Assembly: GCF_039503195.1 (NCBI RefSeq)
Contig: NZ_JBCJKP010000001.1
Location: 6,076,001-6,140,000 of the forward strand
Length of the DNA stretch: 64,000 bases
Origin: Streptomyces mirabilis
Lineage (GTDB): Bacteria > Actinomycetota > Actinomycetes > Streptomycetales > Streptomycetaceae
Direction of reading: 5' to 3'
Each line of letters starts with the position of its first letter. The stretch's first letter is position 1. Below the pieces are notes generated by a model, which worked only from the letters and a program-made list of their open reading frames with translations, had not been told where the DNA came from and did no database searches. A program made the translations under genes and the position numbers. Positions 9,069 through 22,422 of the stretch are shown here, piece after piece.

Positions 9069-9252
9069 GACCCTTTGCGCTGCCTGTTAGCTGCCTCCTG
9101 CCCGTCACCAGGGGCATGCCCTCGCGTGAGCACCGATGACTAGATCATCCCTGACCTGGCCTTTTGGCTGAATCGGGAACGGACTGTCTCTGTGCCCACA
9201 GTGGGGGGCCGGTACGCGCGTAGTGAGTCCGAGCCCTCGGAAGGACCCCCTC

Positions 9253-12200
9253 TTGGCCGCCTCGCGCACTGCCTCGACCGCGAATACGAACAACGGCGCC
9301 AGCACCGCCCCGCTGCGCATCTCCTTTGCAAAGATCAAGGAGCCCCTCGAGGTTCCGAACCTTCTTGCGCTGCAAACCGAGAGCTTCGACTGGCTGCTCG
9401 GCAACGACGCGTGGAAGGCTCGTGTCGAGGCGGCTCTGGACAACGGACAGGACGTCCCCACGAAGTCCGGTCTGGAGGAGATCTTCGAGGAGATCTCCCC
9501 GATCGAGGACTTCTCCGGGTCGATGTCCCTGACGTTCCGGGACCACCGCTTCGAGCCTCCGAAGAATTCCATCGACGAGTGCAAGGACCGCGACTTCACG
9601 TACGCGGCCCCGCTCTTCGTCACCGCCGAGTTCACCAACAACGAGACCGGCGAGATCAAGTCCCAGACGGTCTTCATGGGCGACTTCCCGCTCATGACCA
9701 ACAAGGGCACCTTCGTCATCAACGGCACCGAGCGTGTCGTGGTGTCGCAGCTCGTCCGCTCGCCGGGCGTCTACTTCGACTCCTCCATCGACAAGACGTC
9801 CGACAAGGACATCTTCTCCGCGAAGGTCATCCCGTCCCGGGGTGCCTGGCTGGAGATGGAGATCGACAAGCGCGACATGGTCGGTGTCCGCATCGACCGC
9901 AAGCGCAAGCAGTCCGTCACCGTTCTCCTGAAGGCTCTCGGTTGGACGACCGAGCAGATCCTCGAGGAGTTCGGCGAGTACGAGTCCATGCGCGCCACCC
10001 TGGAGAAGGACCACACCCAGGGCCAGGACGACGCGCTGCTCGACATCTACCGCAAGCTGCGTCCGGGCGAGCCCCCGACCCGCGAGGCCGCGCAGACGCT
10101 TCTTGAGAACCTCTACTTCAACCCGAAGCGCTACGACCTCGCGAAGGTCGGCCGTTACAAGGTCAACAAGAAGCTGGGCGGCGAGGCCCCGCTGGACGCC
10201 GGCATCCTGACCGTCGAGGACATCATCTCGACGATCAAGTACCTGGTGAAGCTGCACGCCGGTGAGACCGAGACCGTCGGTGACAACGGCACGCAGATCG
10301 TCGTCGAGACGGACGACATCGACCACTTCGGCAACCGTCGTCTGCGCAACGTCGGCGAGCTCATCCAGAACCAGGTCCGCACGGGTCTGGCTCGTATGGA
10401 GCGCGTCGTCCGCGAGCGCATGACGACCCAGGACGTCGAGGCGATCACGCCGCAGACCCTGATCAACATCCGGCCGGTCGTCGCCTCCATCAAGGAGTTC
10501 TTCGGCACCAGCCAGCTGTCGCAGTTCATGGACCAGAACAACCCGCTGTCGGGTCTCACCCACAAGCGCCGTCTGTCGGCTCTTGGCCCGGGTGGTCTCT
10601 CCCGTGAGCGGGCCGGCTTCGAGGTCCGTGACGTGCACCCCTCGCACTACGGCCGCATGTGCCCGATCGAGACCCCTGAAGGCCCGAACATCGGTCTGAT
10701 CGGCTCGCTCGCCTCCTACGGCCGGGTCAACGCGTTCGGTTTCGTCGAGACGCCTTACCGCAAGGTCACCGGCGGTGTCGTCACCGACGAGGTCGACTAC
10801 CTCACGGCCGACGAAGAGGACCGATTCGTCATCGCGCAGGCCAACGCGCCGCTGACGGACGAGCTCCGCTTCGAGGAGTCCCGCGTCCTGGTCCGCCGTC
10901 GTGGCGGAGAGGTCGACTACGTCCCCGGTGAGGACGTCGACTACATGGACGTCTCGCCGCGCCAGATGGTGTCGGTCGCGACCGCCATGATCCCGTTCCT
11001 CGAGCACGACGACGCCAACCGTGCCCTCATGGGCGCGAACATGATGCGTCAGGCCGTTCCGCTCATCAAGTCCGAGGCGCCGCTGGTCGGCACCGGCATG
11101 GAGTACCGCTGCGCGGTCGACGCCGGTGACGTACTGAAGTCGGAGAAGGACGGTGTGGTCCAGGAGGTCTCCGCGGACTACGTCACCACCGCCAACGACG
11201 ACGGCACGTACACCACGTACCGCCTGCACAAGTTCTCCCGCTCGAACCAGGGCACCTCCGTCAACCAGAAGGTTGTCGTGGACGAGGGCGCCCGGGTCGT
11301 CGCCGGTCAGGTTCTGGCCGACGGCCCGGCGACCGAGAACGGCGAGATGGCGCTCGGCAAGAACCTGCTCGTGGCGTTCATGCCGTGGGAGGGTCACAAC
11401 TACGAGGACGCGATCATCCTGTCGCAGCGCCTCGTGCAGGACGACGTCCTCTCCTCGATCCACATCGAGGAGCACGAGGTCGACGCCCGTGACACCAAGC
11501 TCGGCCCCGAGGAGATCACCCGGGACATCCCGAACGTCTCCGAGGAGGTCCTCGCCGACCTCGACGAGCGCGGCATCATCCGCATCGGTGCCGAGGTCGT
11601 CGCCGGCGACATCCTGGTCGGCAAGGTCACGCCCAAGGGTGAGACCGAGCTGACCCCGGAGGAGCGTCTGCTCCGCGCGATCTTCGGTGAGAAGGCGCGC
11701 GAGGTGCGCGACACCTCGCTGAAGGTGCCGCACGGCGAGATCGGCAAGGTCATCGGCGTCCGCGTCTTCGACCGTGAAGAGGGCGACGAGCTGCCGCCGG
11801 GCGTGAACCAGCTGGTTCGTGTCTACGTGGCGCAGAAGCGCAAGATCACGGACGGTGACAAGCTCGCCGGCCGCCACGGCAACAAGGGTGTCATCTCGAA
11901 GATCCTGCCGATCGAGGACATGCCGTTCCTGGAGGACGGCACCCCGGTCGACATCATCCTCAACCCGCTCGGTGTCCCGTCCCGAATGAACCCGGGACAG
12001 GTTCTGGAGATCCACCTCGGCTGGCTCGCCAGCCGCGGCTGGGACGTCTCCGGTCTCGCCGACGACTGGGCGCAGCGCCTGCAGGCCATCGAGGCCGACG
12101 TGGTCGCCCCGGGCACCAACGTCGCCACTCCCGTCTTCGACGGTGCGCGTGAGGACGAGCTGGCCGGTCTGCTGAACCACACGATCCCGAACCGCGACGG

Positions 12201-12738
12201 CGAGCGCATGGTGCTTCCGTCCGGCAAGGCGCCGCTGTTCGACGGCCGCTCCGGCGAGCCGTTCCCGGAGCCGATCTCGGTCGGCTACATGTACATCCTC
12301 AAGCTCCACCACCTGGTCGACGACAAGCTCCACGCCCGCTCGACCGGTCCGTACTCGATGATCACCCAGCAGCCGCTGGGTGGTAAGGCCCAGTTCGGTG
12401 GCCAGCGCTTCGGTGAGATGGAGGTGTGGGCGCTGGAGGCATACGGCGCCGCTTACGCCCTCCAGGAGCTGCTGACCATCAAGTCCGACGACGTGACCGG
12501 CCGCGTGAAGGTCTACGAGGCCATCGTCAAGGGCGAGAACATTCCTGAGCCCGGCATCCCCGAGTCCTTCAAGGTGCTCATCAAGGAGATGCAGTCTCTC
12601 TGCCTCAACGTGGAGGTGCTGTCCAGCGACGGTATGTCCATCGAAATGCGTGACACCGACGAGGACGTCTTCCGCGCGGCGGAGGAGCTCGGCATCGACC
12701 TGTCCCGGCGCGAGCCGAGCAGCGTCGAAGAGGTCTGA
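9253..12738 (+). CDS. rpoB: RNA polymerase beta subunit
   Basis: Catalytic-core subunit of RNA polymerase. TTG 9253, seven bases after GGAAGGA, gives 1161 residues starting (M)[13 protein letters not shown], the length and N-terminus expected in Streptomyces. The in-frame GTG 9223 has no ribosome-binding site. The rifampicin pocket (from about residue 416) reads [18 protein letters not shown] then [15 protein letters not shown], matching the drug-sensitive sequence at the usual mutation sites. Other marks are [11 protein letters not shown] (catalytic cleft) and the C-terminal [24 protein letters not shown]. rpoC follows after 113 bp. Confidence 0.99.
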   Translation: MAASRTASTANTNNGASTAPLRISFAKIKEPLEVPNLLALQTESFDWLLGNDAWKARVEAALDNGQDVPTKSGLEEIFEEISPIEDFSGSMSLTFRDHRFEPPKNSIDECKDRDFTYAAPLFVTAEFTNNETGEIKSQTVFMGDFPLMTNKGTFVINGTERVVVSQLVRSPGVYFDSSIDKTSDKDIFSAKVIPSRGAWLEMEIDKRDMVGVRIDRKRKQSVTVLLKALGWTTEQILEEFGEYESMRATLEKDHTQGQDDALLDIYRKLRPGEPPTREAAQTLLENLYFNPKRYDLAKVGRYKVNKKLGGEAPLDAGILTVEDIISTIKYLVKLHAGETETVGDNGTQIVVETDDIDHFGNRRLRNVGELIQNQVRTGLARMERVVRERMTTQDVEAITPQTLINIRPVVASIKEFFGTSQLSQFMDQNNPLSGLTHKRRLSALGPGGLSRERAGFEVRDVHPSHYGRMCPIETPEGPNIGLIGSLASYGRVNAFGFVETPYRKVTGGVVTDEVDYLTADEEDRFVIAQANAPLTDELRFEESRVLVRRRGGEVDYVPGEDVDYMDVSPRQMVSVATAMIPFLEHDDANRALMGANMMRQAVPLIKSEAPLVGTGMEYRCAVDAGDVLKSEKDGVVQEVSADYVTTANDDGTYTTYRLHKFSRSNQGTSVNQKVVVDEGARVVAGQVLADGPATENGEMALGKNLLVAFMPWEGHNYEDAIILSQRLVQDDVLSSIHIEEHEVDARDTKLGPEEITRDIPNVSEEVLADLDERGIIRIGAEVVAGDILVGKVTPKGETELTPEERLLRAIFGEKAREVRDTSLKVPHGEIGKVIGVRVFDREEGDELPPGVNQLVRVYVAQKRKITDGDKLAGRHGNKGVISKILPIEDMPFLEDGTPVDIILNPLGVPSRMNPGQVLEIHLGWLASRGWDVSGLADDWAQRLQAIEADVVAPGTNVATPVFDGAREDELAGLLNHTIPNRDGERMVLPSGKAPLFDGRSGEPFPEPISVGYMYILKLHHLVDDKLHARSTGPYSMITQQPLGGKAQFGGQRFGEMEVWALEAYGAAYALQELLTIKSDDVTGRVKVYEAIVKGENIPEPGIPESFKVLIKEMQSLCLNVEVLSSDGMSIEMRDTDEDVFRAAEELGIDLSRREPSSVEEV

Positions 12739-12851
12739 CGGGAGTTCGGCGGGCCTTTGAACGCCCTTGGAAAAGGTGCAGAAGGCCCGCCGGCCCCAGG
12801 ACCCCCGTTTCAGACCCCAAGACTTACAACCCTGAGAGGGATTGACGCATA

Positions 12852-16751
<3,900 letters not shown>

Positions 16752-16772
16752 GGCGTACGTCTGAAGTACTGA

Positions 16773-16809
16773 AGGGCGGCCACTCCGTTTCGTACGGGGT
16801 GGCCGCCCT
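16773..16809 (+). terminator. terminator after rpoC
   Basis: A 15-bp stem with one T-G pair (16773-16787 with 16795-16809) and a 7-nt loop. It lies between rpoC and the convergent M48 gene and may serve both strands. Confidence 0.85.
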
Positions 16810-16839
16810 TCGGCGTTGTCCGGTGCCGGTCGTCCGTGG

Positions 16840-18348
16840 TCAGCGGCCGAGCCGGAGGTAGGGCTCCAGGGCCTGGAGCCGGGTGTAGTTGTCCGGGTGG
16901 GTGGTCAGCAGCTTGGCCAGGCCGCCCGGTTCCTTGAGCTGCCTGCCCTGCGCCGCGGCCTGCGCCTTCACGGCGTCCTCCTGGGCCTGGAAGTGGTAGA
17001 GGACCTGCGCCAGGTGGGGCGCGAAGCCGAGGTCCGCCGCCTGCCGGTCGGCACGCAGCTCGCCCTGGCGACCCACGTAGGCGAGCAGATAGGGGGCGGC
17101 GACGAGCGGCACGGTGATGTACCAGGCGGCGACGAACCCGCCGATCACGAATATCCCGATGAAGAGGTAGACCATCCCGGTCGCGGCGAGCGAGAAGACG
17201 CTCGCGACCCGGATCGCGATCCTGGCGATGCCCCGCATGAAGGCCCAGGCGATCCGGCCGGGCAGCGAGTACCAGTGGCCGAGCAGGCCCGTCCAGGCGT
17301 GGCCGCCGGTGTGGTGGCCGAGTTCATGGGCGAGTACGGCGGCGAGGTTGCTGCTGGGGATCTCGTTCAGCGCGTACGTCGTGACGCCGACGACATGGCC
17401 GGCGGCCGCCACGGCGTTCAGGTCCGTGCTGTTCTCCACCATCAGCTCGTACGTGTGTGCCTCGATGCCCGCCCGGGCGGTGACCTCGCGCCAGATCGGC
17501 TCCAGACGGGCCCGCTCCTCGGCGAGCGGCGCTCTGAGCTTCATCACGTGCCGGGCGAAGGCCAGCTCGGTGGGCCGGTGGAAGACGAGCGCCCCGGAAG
17601 TCAGCCAGGCGAGGATGACCAGCCAGCCCATGGCCGTGCCGAGGATTCCCACGGCGAACGAGGCGACCACGGCGAGGCTCACGAGGAAGCCCGGCACCTG
17701 GACCGCCAGCTGCCCGATCGCGGTGGCGTCGGCACCGCGCTGGTGCGCGGCCACGTGGATGCGGGAGCCCGCGTGACGGTAGTCGAGGTCGTCGGGTGCG
17801 GGGGCCTCCGGCGGTGCCGCGGGTGCGGGGGCGGCCGGGGGCGTCCGCGGTGGGAGGTACGGCGGTGCGGTGGCGGTGGGCTGCGGGCCGCTCGGGTACG
17901 TGGGCGTGACCCCCGGGTGGGCGGGCGGCGCCGCGGGGTACGAGGGTGCGGCCCCGGCCCCGGGGTACGCGGCCCCGGCTCCGGGGTACGCGGCCCCGGC
18001 TCCGGGGTACTGGGGTGCGCCGCCCGGATAGGACGGGGGCGCGGGGGTCTCCGGGTACGGGGGCGGAGCGGCGGATCCGGGGTACGGGGGCGGGGAAGCG
18101 GCGGATCCGGGGTACGGGGGCGGGGGAGCGGCGGATCCGGGGTACGGGGGCGGGGGAGCGGCGGATCCGGGGTACGGGGGCGGGGGAGCGGCGGATCCGG
18201 GGTACGAGGGCGGGGAAGCGGCGGACCCGGGATAGGGGGGCGCGGGAGCGGCGGATCCGGGGTACGGGGGCGCGGGCGTGCCCGGGTACGGGGGGTCCGG
18301 GTAGACGGGGCCGGGCTCCGGGGCGGCCGGGTCTGGTGGATAGGACAA
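16840..18348 (-). CDS. membrane M48 metallopeptidase with proline-rich N-terminal repeats
   Basis: A 502-residue predicted zinc protease. Residues 1-190 are a Pro/Tyr/Gly/Ala-rich cytosolic-type tail built on decapeptide repeats ending PPYPGSAA. Hydrophobic segments lie at about 218-255 and 385-425. The catalytic HELGHH motif is at 341-346, and the third ligand is probably E430 in GELRAD, as in HtpX/Ste24-like M48 peptidases. Translation appears to start at TTG 18348 behind AAGGG. It is the last gene of the minus-strand block, 25 bp after the PycTM-like gene, so it is likely co-transcribed. M48 proteases usually act in membrane protein quality control; a role as an effector or regulator of the neighbouring membrane protein is inference. 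Confidence 0.85.
   Translation of the reverse strand: MSYPPDPAAPEPGPVYPDPPYPGTPAPPYPGSAAPAPPYPGSAASPPSYPGSAAPPPPYPGSAAPPPPYPGSAAPPPPYPGSAASPPPYPGSAAPPPYPETPAPPSYPGGAPQYPGAGAAYPGAGAAYPGAGAAPSYPAAPPAHPGVTPTYPSGPQPTATAPPYLPPRTPPAAPAPAAPPEAPAPDDLDYRHAGSRIHVAAHQRGADATAIGQLAVQVPGFLVSLAVVASFAVGILGTAMGWLVILAWLTSGALVFHRPTELAFARHVMKLRAPLAEERARLEPIWREVTARAGIEAHTYELMVENSTDLNAVAAAGHVVGVTTYALNEIPSSNLAAVLAHELGHHTGGHAWTGLLGHWYSLPGRIAWAFMRGIARIAIRVASVFSLAATGMVYLFIGIFVIGGFVAAWYITVPLVAAPYLLAYVGRQGELRADRQAADLGFAPHLAQVLYHFQAQEDAVKAQAAAQGRQLKEPGGLAKLLTTHPDNYTRLQALEPYLRLGR
18051..18290 (-). repeat. 30-bp tandem coding repeat in the M48 gene
   Basis: About seven near-identical 30-bp units, each encoding ten residues of the type PPPPYPGSAA, followed by shorter GAGAAYP units. 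In-frame unit length means copy number can vary without breaking the protein. It resembles Pro/Tyr-rich membrane-tethering tails of actinobacterial proteins. Confidence 0.85.
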
Positions 18349-18373
18349 GATGGGGCCCTTCAGGATGGGGACG

Positions 18374-18877
18374 TCAGCCGATGAGCAGCCCGGCGGGAAG
18401 CAGCACCGTGCCCGCGCAGAAGGCGATCAGGCCGGTGCGGATCCACTGGTGCTTGCGAGCGGCGATGCGGCTGGTCTCGGTGAGCGCCGCGGTGAGACCG
18501 GCGGCGGGATCGCGGTCGGTGTCGGCGAGAGCGGTCGCCAACTGACCTTCGCGTACGGCTTGTTGGATGTCGCCGAAGAAACAGAGGGGCCGGCCCGGGA
18601 CCCATGAACTGGCGCGGTACCGGGGGAGCACCGCGAGCAGCAGCGCGAACAGGGCGAAAGCGAGGGCCAGGGCGCCGGTCCACCAGACGGCCGTACCGGG
18701 TGCGGAGAGCGAGCTCGGTGACCAGTTCCGCCCGGCCAGCAGCCCGCTGAACACCCCCGCCGTCATCCCGAGCGCCGCCACGAGCACGGACGCCTTGCTG
18801 TCGGCCCGGGCGATCTCGCCCCGCAGCTCCTCCAGCAGCCGTTCGGCGGTTCCGGTGCCGGGAGCGGTGGTGGTCAC
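18374..18877 (-). CDS. small membrane protein of the Pycsar effector (PycTM) type
   Basis: A 167-residue protein. After a short N-terminus it has ERLLEELRGEIARADSKASV, the motif that leads into the first membrane helix in PycTM/DUF5706-type proteins. Hydrophobic segments lie at about 29-48, 65-88 and 146-166, with a soluble linker (about 90-145). In Pycsar defence, PycTM effectors impair the inner membrane when a cyclase makes cCMP or cUMP. GTG 18877 overlaps the stop of the upstream gene by four bases (GTGA), so translation is coupled. A cyclase-like gene lies three genes upstream. Family assignment is from recognised sequence pattern only; the effector role is inferred. Confidence 0.72.
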   Translation of the reverse strand: MTTTAPGTGTAERLLEELRGEIARADSKASVLVAALGMTAGVFSGLLAGRNWSPSSLSAPGTAVWWTGALALAFALFALLLAVLPRYRASSWVPGRPLCFFGDIQQAVREGQLATALADTDRDPAAGLTAALTETSRIAARKHQWIRTGLIAFCAGTVLLPAGLLIG

Positions 18878-20241
18878 TCCGGGCTCGTCTCGGAGGACTC
18901 CGGTGCCGGAGGCGAGGGCGGACAGGCGGACGGCGCGGGCGGAATGACGGGCGTGGGAGCCACGGCCGGAGGCGGCGGCGCCTGGTCGTACGGGTTCCCG
19001 GCGGCGGGCGCGGCCGGGTGCTCGGCCTGGTACGGCCCAGGCGGCACGCTTCCGGGCGCGGGCGGGACGTACGGCTGGTGGGACACGGGCGGCCCCGGCG
19101 GGGCGTAGGGGGCGCCCGGTACGCCTCCGGGGGCCGGAGCGCCGCCATGGGGCTGTGCGGCGGCCCCGTACGGCGGTGAGGGGTTGTACGGCTGCGGCTG
19201 CGAGGGGTCGTACGGCCGTGAGGGGTCGTACGGCTGCTGCGGTACGCCCCCGGGCGGCGACGCCGGTCGGCCGGGAACCGGGGGCTGTGGCGGGGCCTCC
19301 TGGCGGCTGTTGAGTTCCTTGACGACGCGCAGGGTGGAGCGGGCCGACTCGGCCTTCTGGTAGTCCTCCAGGGTGTCTCCGGCGATCAGCTCCAGCTGGC
19401 TCTCGATCACGGAGAGCTGGTCCTTCTGGAGGGCGTTGATGACCATCCGGGTGTCCTCGGGGTGCGCGGCGAGGTGGAAGGCCCACTGGGCGACGCCCCC
19501 GTGCTGCAGGTGGTGCTGGTAAAAGGCGATCTTCTGGGCCATCAATTCCTGGGACTGGTACTGGCGCAGCACCTCCAGCTCGTGCACCTGCTGGGCCTGG
19601 CGCAGCCGGTACTCGTGCTCGGGGTCGAGCATGTCGGCCTCGTAGCGCAGCGCCCGTTTGCGCCGTCTGTGCGCGATCGCGTCGTCGTCCAGGCGCAGCC
19701 GCACCGCGCACGTGACCGCGAGCCCGATGCCGTCGGCGAAGACGCCGCTCCCGACCGCGTACTGGACCTCGGCCTCGGCGTCCCGGCTGTCCTCGATGGA
19801 GAACCGCCGGCTGACCGGTCGCGCCAGCTGGTGGAGTTCACGGGCGAGCCGCGTGGGCACGTCGCGTTCGCCGCCGGCCACGTACGCGATCGGGTCCGAG
19901 ACGCGCCAGGTCAGATCGGCGGTGGCGCCGAACGAGAACGCGTCGTCGTCGCTGGGCAGTTCGAGTTCCAGCTGGACCGGATGGCTGCCCATGTCGACCT
20001 CGTAGACCGAAGTGTAGCGGCGGGTCGCGGCGTCTGTGCGGCTGGGCCGGTGCGGGGGCATGTACGCGTCGTAGCCGCCGCCCGCGGTGGCGAACACCAG
20101 CGCGTGGTCGATCGCGGAGACCGGCCGCCGGGCCGTGTAGTCGAAACGGGAGATCGGCCGCACGGTGAGCACCGGGTCGATCAGCATGGTGTGCCGGTCG
20201 GCCTGTTGCTGCCACTCCGGCGGGCGGCGGAATTCCGCCAT
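18874..20241 (-). CDS. band-7/SPFH-like protein with proline-rich C-terminal tail
   Basis: A 455-residue protein with no certain family. Residues about 80-130 show an alternating beta pattern ending in a TWRVSDP segment of the kind seen in SPFH domains. A charged helical region follows (about 195-300, with HELEVLRQYQSQELMAQKIAFYQ). The C-terminal third is a low-complexity Pro/Tyr/Gly tail with YDPSRPYDPSQP units. ATG 20241 follows GAGGAG. It lies 24 bp after the STAND-like gene and overlaps the PycTM-like gene by GTGA. Band-7 proteins scaffold membrane microdomains, which would suit two membrane neighbours; this is inference. Confidence 0.6.
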   Translation of the reverse strand: MAEFRRPPEWQQQADRHTMLIDPVLTVRPISRFDYTARRPVSAIDHALVFATAGGGYDAYMPPHRPSRTDAATRRYTSVYEVDMGSHPVQLELELPSDDDAFSFGATADLTWRVSDPIAYVAGGERDVPTRLARELHQLARPVSRRFSIEDSRDAEAEVQYAVGSGVFADGIGLAVTCAVRLRLDDDAIAHRRRKRALRYEADMLDPEHEYRLRQAQQVHELEVLRQYQSQELMAQKIAFYQHHLQHGGVAQWAFHLAAHPEDTRMVINALQKDQLSVIESQLELIAGDTLEDYQKAESARSTLRVVKELNSRQEAPPQPPVPGRPASPPGGVPQQPYDPSRPYDPSQPQPYNPSPPYGAAAQPHGGAPAPGGVPGAPYAPPGPPVSHQPYVPPAPGSVPPGPYQAEHPAAPAAGNPYDQAPPPPAVAPTPVIPPAPSACPPSPPAPESSETSPE

Positions 20242-20265
20242 GGGTCAACTCCTCGTAACTCTGTG

Positions 20266-22422
20266 TCAGGCTGTCGGGACGGGGGGACGCAGTGCGGCGA
20301 GCAGGCGGTCGGCGAGGGGCGGGCGCGGGTCGCCGTCCCGGCCGCGCAGGGTCCGCAGTTCGTGGCTGAGGCGTTTGTGGTCGTCCGCCGTGACGACCAG
20401 TGCGGGCAGCAGCAGCTCCAGGGCCTGGGCCGCGTCCGGGCGGCGCTCGGCCACGTACACCCAGGTGTGCAGGGCGTTCAGGGCGCCCCGAGTGTGGGCG
20501 CGGTCGCCGAGGGCGGTGCGCCAGAGGGTGGCGAGGTCGCGGGCCGAGTCCGCCTGGTACATGCCGTCGCCGGCGTACCACTCGACGAGCGCGCCCTCCT
20601 CGGCGTTGTCGCACGCCAGTACGAAGGCGCCCAGTGCCAGCGCGCGGACCGCGGGGGTGTCGTGGTGGAGCAGCCGCACCAGCTCGGAGAGCATCTCGCC
20701 GCGCCTGAGGCCCACCGAGAGCAGCAGGGCCGTGGACTCGATCAGGTTGGCCGCCTCGGCCGGGCTGCTGTTGTCGGCACGGGCCAGGGTCGCCAGGGCG
20801 CTCAGGGCCGGGGCCACCAGGTCCGGGCGCAACGGCGCGAGCAGTCCGAAGGCGCGGATCGCGGTCCAGCGGCGGGCCGGGTGGGCGTCCGTGCACCACT
20901 GGGTGAGCAGGCGCAGGACGACGGGCGCGTCGAGGAGCTGGGCGAGTGTGAGGGTGTTCGCGGCGGTGACACGGGGGCCGAACGTCTTGGACACCGCCCA
21001 GCCGTCGATCAGCAGCGCGACCGCGGAGGGCAGGTCGGCGAGCGCGAGCATGGCGGTGGCCGCGGCGGCCCGGGTCCGTACGACGGGACGCCCGTCGCGG
21101 GCCAGTTCTCGCAGCCAGGCGATCAGCGCGGGCCGGGCCGAGGGATGTCCCGTCCACACCTCGGTGAGCAGGGCGCGGGGGGTGTTCTCCTTCCGGAAGA
21201 ACGCGGTGAACTGCGGCACCGGGCCCCATTCGGTCGCCTCGTCGCGCACTTCCCCCTCGGCGCGGGCCCGCGCGAGCCGGGTCTCGGCGGCGAGCCCGAA
21301 CACCGGGATCTCCGGCGGCTCCTCGGGGTGCTGCAAGCGCTGGAAGTGCACGAACAGCTTGTCCGCGAGCTCGGCGGCGAGGACGTACGGCGCCCGGTCG
21401 AAGACGGCGAGCGAGATGAGGAAGGCCTTGTCGCGCAGCGTGGACTCGGGGTCGCTCAGCCACTCCCGGCACTGCTGCTCCACGGCCGCCTGCCCGAACT
21501 CCGCGAGCCGGGCCGCGGCCGCCTCGCCGCCGTCGTAACCCGCCACCTCCTTCGCGAACTCGGCCGCCTCGGCGGGCTGATGGTGCCCCCGAGCGAGGAA
21601 GTCCCGCACCGGGGCGAGGGCGAGAAGGCCGTCCGTGTCCCGCGCGCGGTGCCTGCTCACATACGCGCGGACGACGGCCGACGCCTCCGGCGGCTGCCAG
21701 ACGGAGGCGGTGGCGCCCAGCAGGAAGGGCGAGTTCTCGACCGTCACCACCAGATACCCGTCGACCTTCTTGAGCTGGTCGCGGGCCGCGTGGAGATGGA
21801 TGTCGCGCAGCGGCCGGTTGCGGCTCAGCGGCAGATCGCGCAGGACGTGCCCGCCGGGCGCGGTGAGCGGGGCGCTCAGGGTCGCCGGGCTCGTCTCCGG
21901 CGAGAGGGCGTGCACGGCGGGCACGCCCAGCCGGTGCAGGAGCATCAGCGCGGCGGCGTGGCGGCCGGTGGCGTGGGCGCCGGCGAGGACGAGGACGCGT
22001 TCTTCGCGGAGCCGGTCCAGGGCGGCGGCGAAGGCGGGGCTCTCGACGAAGACGGCGTCCAGGTCTTCGAGGTGGCGCCGCGGGATCTCTCCGGAGGCGT
22101 ACGTCGCCGAAGCCGCCGAGCCGTGGTGGTGGATCTCCGTCTTGCCGCCCATGAACACGTCACCGGCGACCTCGCCGCCGGACACGCCGTGCTGGGCGCC
22201 GCCGACCAGACTCCCGCCGAAGGACGCGGCCGAGCCGAGGATGAACCCCGGGGTGTGCGCGAAGAGCTCGCGCTGTGCCGCGCGCGCCTCCTGCGTCCGT
22301 TCCTGTTCCCCCTCTCCCTCCCCCTCTGCGTCCTGGCGCCGGATGTCCGGTTCGGGGGCCGGGTGTACGTCCTTCGGGGGTACGTCGTCGGGGCCCGGCG
22401 CCGTGGGTGCAGGCACCGTCAC
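20266..22422 (-). CDS. STAND-like protein with degenerate P-loop and helical repeats
   Basis: 718 residues from GTG 22422. Residues 1-60 are acidic and Pro-rich. A glycine-rich motif follows at 68-93 (FGGSLVGG, QHGVSGG, GDV), shared with the C-terminus of the upstream cyclase-like protein. Residues 143-160 read RVLVLAGAHATGRHAAA, a P-loop-like segment with Arg-His in place of the usual Lys-Thr/Ser. GYLVVTVENSPF (about 225-236) resembles a Walker B strand. The remaining 450 residues are mostly helical and Leu/Ala-rich, like HEAT-type repeats. STAND proteins are signal-responsive scaffolds, often in immunity. Whether this one binds nucleotide is doubtful because of the P-loop changes. Translationally coupled to the cyclase through GTGA if the frameshift is used. 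Confidence 0.65.
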   Translation of the reverse strand: MTVPAPTAPGPDDVPPKDVHPAPEPDIRRQDAEGEGEGEQERTQEARAAQRELFAHTPGFILGSAASFGGSLVGGAQHGVSGGEVAGDVFMGGKTEIHHHGSAASATYASGEIPRRHLEDLDAVFVESPAFAAALDRLREERVLVLAGAHATGRHAAALMLLHRLGVPAVHALSPETSPATLSAPLTAPGGHVLRDLPLSRNRPLRDIHLHAARDQLKKVDGYLVVTVENSPFLLGATASVWQPPEASAVVRAYVSRHRARDTDGLLALAPVRDFLARGHHQPAEAAEFAKEVAGYDGGEAAAARLAEFGQAAVEQQCREWLSDPESTLRDKAFLISLAVFDRAPYVLAAELADKLFVHFQRLQHPEEPPEIPVFGLAAETRLARARAEGEVRDEATEWGPVPQFTAFFRKENTPRALLTEVWTGHPSARPALIAWLRELARDGRPVVRTRAAAATAMLALADLPSAVALLIDGWAVSKTFGPRVTAANTLTLAQLLDAPVVLRLLTQWCTDAHPARRWTAIRAFGLLAPLRPDLVAPALSALATLARADNSSPAEAANLIESTALLLSVGLRRGEMLSELVRLLHHDTPAVRALALGAFVLACDNAEEGALVEWYAGDGMYQADSARDLATLWRTALGDRAHTRGALNALHTWVYVAERRPDAAQALELLLPALVVTADDHKRLSHELRTLRGRDGDPRPPLADRLLAALRPPVPTA

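Noticed and set aside
9223..9252. GTG 9223 as rpoB start
   Set aside because: No ribosome-binding site; TTG 9253 has GGAAGGA and gives the expected N-terminus and length.
9145..12333. Very long open frame on the minus strand opposite rpoB
   Set aside because: GC-rich third-position shadow of rpoB; Asp/Leu/Val/Arg-rich, with no motif, and rpoB fully explains the DNA.
18051..18290. Regular 30-bp repeat as a possible CRISPR array
   Set aside because: Units are contiguous with no spacers and encode decapeptides in frame.
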